Below, piece after piece: positions 12,001 through 23,597 of a stretch of DNA of 64,000 nucleotides. Position 1 is the first letter of the stretch; each line of letters begins with the position of its first letter. The stretch is from Thozetella sp. PMI_491 (lineage: Eukaryota; Ascomycota; Sordariomycetes; Chaetosphaeriales; Chaetosphaeriaceae). The stretch lies in assembly GCA_021432635.1 (NCBI GenBank), contig MU270085.1, positions 287,862-351,861 on the forward strand, in the 5' to 3' direction. The translations under genes and the position numbers were made by a program. The notes under the pieces were generated by a model that did no database searches, was not told the origin of the DNA, and saw only the letters and a program-made list of their open reading frames with translations.

Positions 12001-12550
12001 GCCTTGGCGAATTCTTGAGCCATCCCTGTACACAGCTCTCGTCTATTCAAGTGGCTAGTGTCTCAAGGGTGTTCATATCGGAACAATGAGGGCTGTCGCC
12101 AGATCGAATACGATGGTTTGTGCGCTCTGGACGTACGTATCCTGCCCACTAGCCTGTCTTTGTCGGCCATGGCAAGCCTGGGCAACCATACGAGCGAAGA
12201 CAAGCTAAATTGCTGTGTACTACCTATGTCTTAGGACCGAGAGCCACATAGCGAGGCGAGACCACTGTCACCTGGTTATGACGCAGCCTGCCGCCGTTCC
12301 ATGTTACCTCTACGAGTAGCTTGCAACATAGGGCACCTAATCGGTTGCCTCATCGTGATTTGTTGTACAGAGATAGTTTGGTGCTACGGAGCGCCAAGGA
12401 GTACGTTTCTAAATCGCGGTCAGCTAGACCGCTCCGGATATCCTTTTTTCCTGTGAGGACGACGGTGTCCTGCACCCTACAGACTTAAGCACCAGACTAC
12501 TCGTGCGCCGGTTTCCGCGAGAAAGTCCTGCATTAGTTTGGTCTATGACT
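9050..12550. other. AT-richer, ORF-poor block
   Basis: By eye the GC content falls to roughly 40% in stretches such as 11030-11300, against clearly higher GC in the flanking DNA. TA dinucleotides are frequent and open frames are short. This is what a decayed repeat, possibly altered by repeat-induced point mutation, looks like in Sordariomycetes. I found no transposase motif, terminal repeats or target-site duplication, so the origin is inference. A gene-like frame of 78 codons ends at 11797 on the minus strand (see findings). Confidence 0.45.
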
Positions 12551-12589
12551 AGGCCGTCTCCAACTCCACTACCGTTAAACTGATACAAG

Positions 12590-13201
12590 ATGGCGGTCTC
12601 GGCCTGTGGTGAGATGCGGACAGGTGAATGGCTCGGGCCACTGCCTGGCCGAGGGCGTCAACTCTGGATCCTCGGGCAGCAAGGGATGCATCAGATGGTG
12701 GTCTCTGGCGAAGATCAGGCGTACCCAGAGCTGGTGGTGACGCGAAGTCACCCGAGTGGGCCTGCGCGGGCGGCCATGGGAAGTAGCAGTTTGATATTAC
12801 CGCCGTTCGCGAGGATCCTATGGGACCTGTTCGCTGAATATGTACAATACATGAACCACCGCCACGCCCCGTCATGCGTACTCTTTACAGTCGACCCCAT
12901 GGCTTTCCCGCCGTTTAGCGTAACAGATAGTACCGGGATCCACTGGTCTTCCGAGAGCGAGGCGACATGCAATGCATGCAAGGCGACCGTCTTCCTCGCA
13001 CAAACTGGCGCTTCATGCGCCTGCATAGTCCTGTGCTATGCTGTGCACCTGGGGCCACAGGGATATACTACCGACCGGCACCTGACTTGGATTCCCGCTG
13101 GATCCTTCAGGCAAATGGGCATCCGCCGTCGCCTTCGGGCCTGCATTCCTCGCTGGCGTAGGCCGGAGTTGCGTCGGCCTTTTCCCTTAGACCAAGACTA
13201 A
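12590..13201 (+). CDS. Unassigned open reading frame, 203 aa
   Basis: This ATG-initiated frame has no domain I recognise. Its middle (about residues 120-165) is fairly rich in Cys, including a CNACKA segment. A 108-codon frame (12875-12549) lies opposite its first half. No intron boundaries or promoter elements support it. In DNA this GC-rich a frame of this length can arise by chance, so it is only a candidate. Confidence 0.15.
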   Translation: MAVSACGEMRTGEWLGPLPGRGRQLWILGQQGMHQMVVSGEDQAYPELVVTRSHPSGPARAAMGSSSLILPPFARILWDLFAEYVQYMNHRHAPSCVLFTVDPMAFPPFSVTDSTGIHWSSESEATCNACKATVFLAQTGASCACIVLCYAVHLGPQGYTTDRHLTWIPAGSFRQMGIRRRLRACIPRWRRPELRRPFPLDQD

Positions 13202-16200
13202 ACGGACCGCAGTAGCGTCCCCTGGAGGCGGAGAGCAACTTTGCCTTAGCCTTCTCGCTGCCGCACTCCGGCTGCCCTATCGCAGTGGGTATTGCTACGT
13301 AAATACCCAGAACAAGGGAAATGACCCTCAACAATTGAGTGGCGCGACGAGGTCGGCAAGCTCGGACCTGCACAAGACGGTAGAGAAGGTCATCCCCTCC
13401 CCCGACTCCTTCACTCTGCCCTAGTTGGTTGGGATTCTGGGGGGAAAGAGGGGGGCAGAGCGGAGCAAGTCGGAACCTCTTATCACGACTTGACTCGGTA
13501 CGGACAAGCGCGAGCGTGGGGAAGTGGAGGGGAGGGGGGGGGGGAACAATGCTCGTGAAAAATGACCGGTCAGCAGCCGTGATCTTGTTTTGCTTTCTTG
13601 GCTGAGGATCACGCACGACTGCGGGTGCGCCCTGGCTCGCAGGCTCCAGTCCGGTCTGATCTTCGACAGCGGATGGACCCTTCACGCAGCTGGGTGGAAA
13701 CACGTGCTTAAGCTCCTGGGCAGTCTGGGCGACGGGAATAGGGATAGACTTTGGTGCTGGCGCTGGCATCTTGGCCCGATCCCGCACAACAAAGACCGGA
13801 GCAGGTGCATGGCACTTCTCCCCGCGCGCCAGACCGACTTGGCAGCCGCTACAGAGAGTACTGGGCTTGCGGAGAGACGAGCCACCTCGAGAGGCCGGAG
13901 CGACGACCAAACTGCCGTGGTGTCCGTGCTACCCTCGCTTCGACTCTGCGTAGGATCGATGCTCCTGGGCAAGGAGGTGGTTCTGTCTATTGGCAGCATG
14001 GCTGCCGCCCCCCCCTTTCCCGTCTTGAGCCGCTGAGCCGTCACGGATTGCCTTGAGAACCCCCCCTTGATGACTTGGGAGACCTCCAAGAAAGGCTAAG
14101 GAGATAGGTGCAGGATCTGGCCCAAAATCATGGCCAGGGATGTGCAGGCTGGAGGACGAATGAGAAAACTTGCGAGACCCCTTGCGTTTGCCCCTTTGAT
14201 GCCCATCGACGTCTAGATCGCGACGACCGGCTTACAGCCGACGATCGCGATGCACTGCACGGCGTGGACCAGCCCAGGCCGTATGTATACCACAGGGACC
14301 GGACGGGGTTGGCGATCACTCCTGTACTTAAAAGTGGCATTAGCAAGGAGAAGGGCGGACGATCTTGCGGAAACGGACGCAGAAGAACCCGGCCGACTAT
14401 CTGGGTCATGCCGGCGACGAAGGCGAACTGGGTGGCCGGCCGGCCGGCCGGGACCACTGCGTCTCACGGGCAGGTGGGTGGTGGCATCCCGCTGAGTTTG
14501 CGCCCACCCCACGCCAAGTCGCCTGAGGCGCCTGATGACTTGCATCTCGACTGTTCACGTGCTGGTAGTGGGTACACGGCACAAACTAGGTAACCTGCCT
14601 CGCCTTAGCACTTCGCAGGAGAAGAGTTTTGAAGAGTTTTGGAAGCTCTCTTCTTTTTTGCCGGCTCGACCGAGCCTCAGCTGCTGCGGCGCCAAGCGCA
14701 GGGCAATTAACACCGCCGTCGATCCAAGCAGGCACGGATCTTTAGGCAGTACGCAAACCAAGGCAAGGCAGTTTGATCGCGAATAGGGGAGAACCCGGAG
14801 GCCGGCATACAAACAAGAAATCACGGCGGGGGCGGGTGGTTCGGCAGTCCTGCTTTGACCATTTCGCTTCCCACACAACCGCCGCCGCCTGGCGGGCTCA
14901 AGCCCTACCCCGAACGAGCTGCGAAGTTTCGTCCTGGTCGGCCATGGTGGAGGCGAGGGGATAGAAGATGCCTCTGGTTTTCATGAAGTGCAGATGCTGC
15001 ATCTGGGCACCTCAGCCGAGTTCCCGTCCAACGAGCGTCGTAGTTTGGGAAGGGGTAAATGCAGCCGAAATGTACTGGTACACAACTGAGGCATTTCTCA
15101 CTTGCGGCGGCATGGCTGAACAATTTTTTTTTCTGCCCCCGCCCCTCCATATGCATGCGCAGGTGCCTCGGAGCACACGAGGGAGACGAGAAAGGCTCTG
15201 GCGCTGCAGCATGCCAACACAATGTGCTGAACTTGGTGTTGTAGAGCCAAGCCGTTCGCAGTGGCATGCCTCCCAAGGAGGCGCGAGAACAGGAGCTGGC
15301 CGACGGCGCGCCACCCCGAGTTACAGGCCACACACTCTACTACACTCCCGAGGGAACTTGCCAAGCAGGCTGGTGAGCGGTAGCCGAAACGCCTCCCCTC
15401 AAAGTCCTGGCAAGACTAGGTATGTGTAGCACCTGCGGATGCAGCGAAGCGGTCATCCTGGCACGTACTACTAGTACCTAGCTAGACACCACACAAAGTG
15501 GCGGGAAGTATATATGCATGTCTGGCGAAAGCAGCAGGCAGTCACGAGAGCACGGCTTCGCGGCAGTGTGTAACCAGGCCTGCCCCCCCCCACCCTCAAG
15601 GTCTCACCCTCTTTTTGCCCGCCGTCTCTGCGCCGTCCTTGCCGTCATCTTGTCTCTGCTCTCTTTGGTTCCCGTTGCAGCAGGAGGGCGCGGCGAAAGG
15701 CTCGGCACCCCTCAGCTCCGGCCGTCTAACGCATCCTCACCGCTACTCGCCAGCTCCTGGTTCGCCATGCAATGGCCCGCCGGGGCCGCGCTTCGCTGCC
15801 CGCTCTTGCCATCGGGGAAGGCATCTCGGACATCGGAAGCTATTTCTGACTCTGAATCTACACGTTGCCGCCCCTTGCACCCACCCAGCCGATCTGCGCG
15901 GACGAGGCGGGAATGCGGATAGGTTGCGACGATCCGCCCGTGGCTCGGGCCCCGCATCGACGCCGCTGAAGGAGAAGTAACTAATAGAAGTAACTAATAG
16001 ACTAATCGATCGAGGACCATGTAAAGACATGCCGCGTGCTCCAGTACAACAGGCAGTGGGTCGGTGAGCTGACCCTCTTGGGGAGTCTCGAGAGCCTTGC
16101 GAGGCGAGAGGGTCGCGCCGGTTCCTCCTACATTTCTTCTTTCTCGCCGTTAGGTTTCTCGTGCGCAGGGAATCGCGAACGATGCCGTGCCTGGCCGGGT

Positions 16201-19200
16201 TTACGGGGAAGCACTGCACATGCGCCTCGCGCTGTTTTGTCTCGTTTCAGGGCGGCTTCCTACGGAGTCCGCTGGTGGCAATGATCCCGGCCGAGACGGG
16301 GTCGGACTGCATCGACCCGGGACATGCCCAGACGGGAGATCGCAAAAAGCCAAGACGGTTGATAGATGCTGGTGAGGACAAGGCAAAAAAAGCATGGCTC
16401 ATGCTGTGTGCTATGCGTCGCGCAGAAGGCACGAGGGACAAAGTGCGAGACGGCGCGGGAGCCGGTCCCCACCCGACTTGCTGTCGGCGGTTTCTGGACG
16501 CCTTCTTTCCGGGCAGGAGCCAATGAAGCCCGCTCTCGTCCCCCCAAATGCCCAATGGAGCGGGTGCGACAACGCCGATCGCTGGCCCCGGCAAAAATCG
16601 AGCACTCTCGCAAACCGACACCAGAGTCATCTCGGCTGCCAAGTCGGGCTGCAGCGGCTGTCGGGTTTGTGCACCCCGACTACTGCAGGTGTGCGTGCCT
16701 TAACTAATTGGCCCAGCGCGCCCGTGACTTTTGAGCGTGCGCCGTTCCATTCGCTCCCTTACACCAGCAGATCCTGTGATTCTGTGGTGAAGGAGCGTCT
16801 TCAGAGCGACCACACTCCGGAAATGGGCGTGGCTGCTGGTGGCATAGCGGGACCCGGAACTGATTCAGATAGGACCCCAGAAATAGCACCCGCTGGCGCA
16901 AGCGAGCCGCCTATTCGCCCATTCGAGCAGATCGCATCCGTGAAAGAAACGTGGGGGGAAGAGTAGGAGGAGGAGGAGGAGGAGAAAGAGAGGCAGAGAC
17001 CGGGGGGTGTGGGACGGCGGCAAAGAGGGAAACGGCGGTGAAACGGAGCGATGGCGAACCCATCTGAGGCTGCCATTCGCCCGGCTTGCTCTTTTCGATG
17101 GTGCCGGGCTCCGAAACGATCGACTAGTGCTGCCGACGTCTGCGCAACGCCGCCCTGCGCGCCGCAGCGGCGAGTTTCGACGAAGAATTCAGCGCAGGGG
17201 GCGCACGCTGAGAGAATGCGGAAAGACGGCGGAGGCGCCCTGGGAACGGCACCGACCCAGCGCCTCCACGACGGGCAGTTCGGCGCCTTCCCGGGCCAAG
17301 AAATCGCAATGTTTCTGATGTTTACTGCCCGGCGCCGCCCGAATGACGGACGCCGAGCCTTGGCAGCAGATGAGCTGCCGTACCTTACATACCAGGAGCA
17401 GGCGCCAGCAGAGCAGCCTCCTCTCCGACAGCCCTTTGACAGCTTTTGTGGATATTCCATCTCGTGTCTTCGCTGTCTTTGTCTTGGCCGTGCCTATCGC
17501 CAAGCTTGTTCATGGCCTCTTCCTCCCTTGGCTCCCCGTACCATGATTGCAGTACAGCGAAGGACGCGACAAAGGCTCGACACAACCACAACCGGCAGTA
17601 GCCGGCATCGCCCTTGCTACGTAGTCAATCGCCGCAAGGCGTAAGGAGGAGGAGCAGGACCCTGGTTCTCTCGATCGTGGATACCAGGCAAGCTGGGATG
17701 TCTTGCATCAAATCAAGCCGGTCCGGGGCCATCGCTAATCGCAAGCCGCGAAGAGTGGGAAAAGGGGGGGGGGAGTGCCAAAGGCATTATGCAATCGGAA
17801 CTCGATATCTTGCAAACACATTTGCGTTCATACAAACGGGTTGCTTAGCGCGCGGTATATTGGCCATGGCTGGAGCCAGGGGACGACCCAGGAATGGAAA
17901 AATAGGAGGGCTACCGTGGATTAGCGATCAACCCCCCAAAGGTTGACCGCCACTGTTACGATTCGTGCCCCGTGCCCACTCTGGCGCCCCGTCACGGCGC
18001 CAGCTCGCGAATAGCGAGCGTTACAGGGTGGGGTTCGTCTCGAGACGCTGGAGTGCAAGCGCCGTCGACGCGTCTTGCCAGGCCGGACCGCGGCCAAATT
18101 GGTGGCCTAGGGACCGAATTCCCGAACTACAGGTCTCGCGTGAGCCACAGGTCCCCCCCCCTTCAGGCGTTTCGCTTCGTTCAATCTTCCTTCCCTCCAC
18201 AGGACCATAGCGCACCTGCTCCTGTAGGTACGTAGTAGGTACCTGTGTGATAGCTTAACATGCACTGTACTGGCCAGAGAGTACAATTCCAAACCGGGTC
18301 CAGGGTACGCTAGCCGAAGGGCCGGTCGGCCAGGTCAGCACAGAGCTGAGGTGACACCTCGGCGTTTCTTGGCCAGCGGGCTTTGCCTGTCCGTTTCTCA
18401 ACAGTTTGGCTACCTAGGTATTAGTAGGTAGGATGGGAGAAGGAAGGGAAAAAAAGATATGTCCATTTGCGTCCTGCAGCCACCCAGTCCTGATCAGAGT
18501 TTCGTCAATCCCCTGTTTGGGGCAACTGCGGAAAGCAAGTCTGCAGCGCCGAGTGCCAAAGTAAACCCCTGACCCGGGTCGAGTCGTATTACTTCCGCTT
18601 GTCCTGCGCGTGGGCACGAGGAACAAAGAAAAGCCCGAGAATGGCCCAGCAAAAATCCAGAAGCCAGCAAAACCCCATCAAAAATACCGGTACTGTACGA
18701 GTGAAGGACCCACTTTCTGCTTTGGAGTGGGCCAGCCACGATGACGCAGTTCGCGATTGAGGTTGGTCTGTGCCTTGGCAGGGGTCTTGCCTGTCAGCGC
18801 CAGTCAGGCCAGTAGTCAAAGGCCGGCGCCCATCGGACGAGGGAGCACAAACACCGCCGTTTGCGCTGCGTGTGATTGCGGGCTGCTTGTGGGCGCGTGG
18901 GTGGGGGGCAGAGAAGGGGGGGTGTGGGTCTTTCTGCAGGCTACACAAACAGGCGCTGCTAACAGGCAGGGCGGGAGACACTTCCCAAGAGCTGTTAGTG
19001 CCGTCCTCTCCTGGGAAACCGACCTCCTGCGCCGTACATACACACTCCGTACTGTTACACATGTACAAATCTACGCTTGTGGGACCGTCGGCGTCGGCGA
19101 CACGGACGGAAAAAGGGAACCATCGGCATTCGGCAGCCTTTCCTCGTCGCGAGGAGCGTTGGTGGTAGGTACTGTACGTACTTTGCCCAGCAAAAACGCG

Positions 19201-19527
19201 CCGTTGCTCTCGTGATACGACCGACTCGGCTGGTAGCTTACACGGTCGGTCCCTGGAGGAATCCGTCTCGTTCAGATGCCGAGAACAGCCAAGAAGGCCA
19301 AGTCCAGTTCGTCTTGTTCAATTATTGCGAATCGCTTTGCCCTCAATTCTTGGCCCTTGGCATCTCTATCTCTACTGAGCAAGTCGCCCCTGGGCTTCCG
19401 GGGAACGAGGAGGGGCGAGCAAGGGGGTGGGAGGGAGGGAAGAAGAGGGGTGGAAATGGGTTGGTTGCACTGACCACCAAGCACCGCGGGCGTCATCAGC
19501 GCCCCGGGCTCAGGGCCTAATTACAGG

Positions 19528-19560
19528 TTGGCTGGCTGGCTGGCTGGCCGGGCTGGCTCA
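19528..19560. repeat. GGCT tetranucleotide microsatellite
   Basis: A run of GGCT units with one CC interruption lies in intergenic DNA. A similar CCAG run occurs at about 28692-28714. Confidence 0.7.
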
Positions 19561-21814
19561 GCAAACAACCCATCCGGGGAAAAGGTCAAGGATTCGCAAA
19601 GCCGACAGATCGGGAAGCAGGCGAGCTAGGGCAAGGCAGAATGGAGGCAAACGGAGACACCTTCTGCTGATCAGCATGTCCCTTTCGATGGCCGATTTCT
19701 AATAATGACGGATTACACTCGCTCAGCGTACCCTCTCCACCGTCTTTTCGCCTCCAAGGGCCGCGGGAAAACCACACCGGCGCTTTCTAGAACAACAACG
19801 ATTCACGTCTGCCCTGCTCTCTGGGCCTTCCGGATCCAATCATGGGGAGCTACTATTATCGGACTGCTAGGCTGAGGTATGAAGGCCGGAGGCTAGGCCA
19901 GAAATGGAGAGGGAGAGGAGGCAAATGCCAAACGGACATCGGGGAAGGGGGGATCACGATGGTGAGGCTGTACTGTATGGATAGAGGAGGAGACATGCAT
20001 CCTCCCCCCCTATCAAACCCAGTTTCCACGTTGTACCTGGAGTACTGACCGAGGACGAAGTGGGTTTGGAGGGGCGCCAACCTCTAAAAGGCCTCACCAA
20101 AGCTTGCCCAAAAATCGCTCACATTGTGGCCCACGGCCACGTCTGTCTGTCTCTCTCCGTCTGTCGGGCCTTGCGGGGGGGGCTGATAAGCGTTGCCCGG
20201 CCTCGCAGGGCGAGCCGGTCGCCAGACCCACGGATTCCGAAAATATTTGATTCGGGGCCTAAGACTAGGTTTGGCCCTGCCGGGTGCGGCCGTCGGAGGC
20301 TTTGTTCGCATGGGGCCGGGGAAAGACGAGAGACAAGGAAAACAGGCTCTCGGCAGCACGCAGAACCAAGCCTTGTCCTCCGGAGAAACGGGGATATGGT
20401 CAATGGCATGTGTGCTGGGCAGCCGGAGACTAGACTACATAGTACCTCGATCGCTTCTGGGCGCTCGTCGCGAGGGCATCCACAGTAGAGCAGCGTCATC
20501 GACGGCCCCGCCGACCACGGCTCCGTCTCGTCCCCCGGTGCCACTCGAACCAATTCACACACCGTACTAAGGAACCGGTTTGTCATAGGGGTGGCGGGCA
20601 ATCAATGCGACGCGGGCACGAGTAATTGGTGAGTTGTATGTACAATGGGAAAAGCATGACGTGGGAAGAGAGAGTCAGGCGCTGTTGCATGCCAGCTGCT
20701 AGCACAACCGGTCTCTCTATCATCTCAACGCAGCCGTTTTCAGCGTCTCGCCCACCACACCCCCCCCCTTCCTTCCATGGTCCTCCCCAGTTGCCGCTCT
20801 CGTCCGCCTTGCATGATGCTTCGTCTCTTTCGAGAAATGCTGTCTGTCGTCAGCCTCTCTATTCCTCCTCCTACCTTGCAACCCTTACGAAAGTAGGAAG
20901 TGAAAGCCAGGGGCTCGACCCAGCTCGCATCCGGCCCTACTCTCGTACGCTAGCTGTAACTACTACTGCTACCACCGAACAGGACTCGTAGCATTGGCCT
21001 GCCTTGGTACGTAGCAGGCCAGCTACATAGTATGTTGGCATGTCCATGTACGTACAGAGGGTATGTACATAATGCATGCACGTTCTGTACTGTAGTTTGT
21101 GTCTCTGTAGCCTGTCAAGCCTGGTCCAGTCCCATGTGCCCGACTGCTGCTGCCCACCACATGCCCTCTCGTTTCCAAGGTAGGAAACGGCTAGCGTTCG
21201 CCCCTCTGGCGCTGGCTGAGGAGGGCCTCAGGGCCTCCTCGCTTGCCTCGTTAATAATACCACTGATCTAATACGGACCAATCCGCCAATGGCAACGGTC
21301 TGCACGATCGTGTTCATGCAGCCCGATCCAAGCGCCAGAAACAGGGTTTGTGGGGCTCCGAACCCTTGGATCGCCAAAGTACCCGATACGTTTCGAGATA
21401 CGTGCTTTGGACCAGTCGCCGCCCACCCGGCCGCTGGCGGAGACGCGAATGGAGCTCCAGTCGTCCGTCGTGCTGTACGTAGCAACGATAGCAACAGGAA
21501 CAGAAACAGCAGCAGCAGCAGCAGCAGTAGCAAAGAGGGCGGCGAGCAGGTCACGCTATGGGAGTTCATCTGAGTTGACCTTCAGGGACTGCTTCGTGAA
21601 CCAAGTAGAATACAGGGCGGCCTGTCGCACCGCTTTTCTTCGTGAAAACGTTCAAGGCAGGCTATCGCTCTCTTCCTGCTGCAGAGGAGATCATACAGCC
21701 CTTCCCAGGGCCGGACGGGGGTCGCCGCCAGGCACCGCCAGAGAGGTTGGAGGGTACGCAGGTACGATGCTCACCGACATTCATCTTACTTCCTCGCTCA
21801 CGCAGACGCCCTTG

Positions 21815-21846
21815 CTTCTTCTTCTTCTTCTTCTTCTTCTTCTTCT
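21815..21846. repeat. CTT trinucleotide microsatellite, about 10 units
   Basis: A nearly pure run of CTT lies in intergenic DNA. It makes poly-Leu, poly-Phe or poly-Ser (plus) and poly-Lys (minus) in chance reading frames. It is flanked by CT-rich sequence. Confidence 0.85.
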
Positions 21847-22250
21847 GTCCAACCCTATCTCTCTTCCCTCCCTCTATCTCTCCCTCTCTGGCTGGCTTTT
21901 CTGGTAGGTTATGCCCACCCTCGGTCGAACCCACTGCCGTCTGGTGCTTTGCATCTGCAATTTGCTGGGGGAGGGGGGGAAGAGGGAGGGGAGGGGCAGG
22001 GGAGGGCGGGGATAGGTTTGAGCCACTCCGGGTCCATTCAGCCATGGGCCAGTTGGGCCACTCAGTAGGCGTTCCCTCTCTCCCCACAAAGCCCACACCC
22101 CTCCGTTCCCGCCGTACATAGTACATTGTTGGTTCCTCCTTTCGCACCCCACCACCGCCCACCATTGTGCTGCACCCAGACAGCCAGGCGGAGTAGAGCT
22201 ACACCAACCCACGGGGCCGAGGAGACGCTGGGTGGACACCCTCATCATAA

Positions 22251-22306
22251 GTACATACATACATACCCTGCCCTGCTGTACTGTATGTATGTATGTATGT
22301 ATGTAC
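22251..22306. repeat. TACA/TATG inverted repeat
   Basis: The left arm is GTACATACATACATAC (22251-22266). The right arm (22283-22306) is a GTAT-repeat run whose last 16 bases are its exact reverse complement. The 16-base spacer is CCTGCCCTGCTGTACT. The pair could form a perfect 16-bp hairpin in DNA or RNA. Confidence 0.85.
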
Positions 22307-23426
22307 GTACCCACGCTCGCAGGGTCGTCTCCGTATTATTCACGGAGAACCTTGTCGCCTACGGGCCTCGTCTCGCCGATCAGTAGCCAGCACCAGAGAT
22401 CCCCCAAAAACCACCCACTGCCCTCCACCCTCCTGAGCCTCGCCTCCCCCCCCCCTCTGAATCGAATCTACCGTCACCTTCCCTCCACAACCCACCGTTG
22501 CTCGCTGGACCCTGTTTTCTCTTTCCTCCAGCAGAACGCTCGCTCTCGCGGGGAAAAAACAACGACTCTTTAGACCCATCCCCCCTCAGCATGTCTTTAT
22601 AATCCCCACGCCCACGGGCGAGCAGCAATCAGCGTGGTCTTGTGTGCATCCTCCGGGACTGAGCCCCAAATCTTAGACGCCAAGAATTGCCGAGCGAGAC
22701 GACAACCTCCCTCTACGGTATCTGAACTGTAGATCTCACACCGTTCCGCGCCTACGACCAGACTCATCCCAGACGCCACTCTTGCCGGGCAGGCCCTCGC
22801 TCAAATCTCGCCTCGTAGAGGAATTTCTTCGGACACGGCCAGTTCTTGGCAGGGCAGCATATCCGCCGCTCAGGAATTGCCAATCCCCTTGGCATTGACG
22901 CCTCGATCTAGCCGGTCCGGCTCTTATTTTTTTATTTTATAACGAGGCGTCTTTGCTGTCTCGCAGCCGTGCAGTCCTCTGGACTTGTTCGACCTTTGTG
23001 GGCTCGCAGAGCTTCAGCGAAACATCGTCACTGCCATACCCCTCGTCTTAGGCGAGGAACACACGGTTCGATCTCTTAGGGAACAACAGGCGCGTTAGCT
23101 CCTAGGCTTCAGCGGAAATCACCACCCAGACACTCTGGCCGAGAAACAGCGAGGGGAGAAGAAAAGAGAAACGAAAAAAAGAAAAAAGAAGAGCACGAAA
23201 AGAAAAGGGGTCGAGAGTGAACAGGTCGGAACGTGGTCTGCGTGGTTTGACCAACAGGGAACTACAGCCTGCTTTGGCCGGCATCCCCGATTGACAAACC
23301 ACAAGGTCCCGTCTACACCGTGTGCTCTCTGGTTGTCGCTGGCACTTCCTCGCCTTGACTCTCTTGGGCATTCTGCAAAGACTGCTTCTGCTGAGTGGCG
23401 GATTAGGAAGCACCTTGGCATACCTA

Positions 23427-23512
23427 CCTTTTTTTTTCTTACCTCTTCTTGATCTCGCCTCTCTCTCTCTTCTCTCTTTTCTTGTTCTCTCGCCCGCTGC
23501 TTTCGCTTCTCC
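23427..23512 (+). promoter_or_regulatory. Pyrimidine-rich tract upstream of the kinase gene
   Basis: An almost continuous C/T run ends about 85 nt before the kinase ATG. Such tracts commonly lie next to transcription starts of highly expressed or TATA-less genes in filamentous fungi. I saw no clear TATA box here. Confidence 0.5.
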
Positions 23513-23597
23513 GAAGCTGGCAGTCGCGAGTGGTCCGCTGCGCCAAACGACGCTAAAGCCCGCCTGTTAGTCCCGAGATCCTCCCACCACCACCAAC

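Larger units (their letters stand above)
12551..23426. other. Long region without a convincing gene
   Basis: About 11 kb of GC-rich DNA holds many overlapping random-looking frames. It contains microsatellites (GGCT near 19528, CTT at 21815, a TACA/TATG inverted repeat at 22251), runs of G or C, and islands rich in GTAC and TAGGTACC near 18226-18245, 19166-19180 and 21005-21075. One ATG frame of 203 codons (12590-13201, +) is listed separately. The right end is the upstream region of the kinase gene. Confidence 0.4.

Noticed and set aside
13107-13910. 267-codon minus-strand frame
   Set aside because: It is rich in Pro, Ser and Ala without a domain and overlaps other frames on both strands. 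There is no promoter or splice evidence, so it is typical of chance frames in GC-rich DNA.
16801-17460. 219-codon minus-strand frame
   Set aside because: It contains a poly-Ser run created by a GGA repeat and an Arg/Cys/Pro-rich body. Competing frames on the plus strand are equally long.
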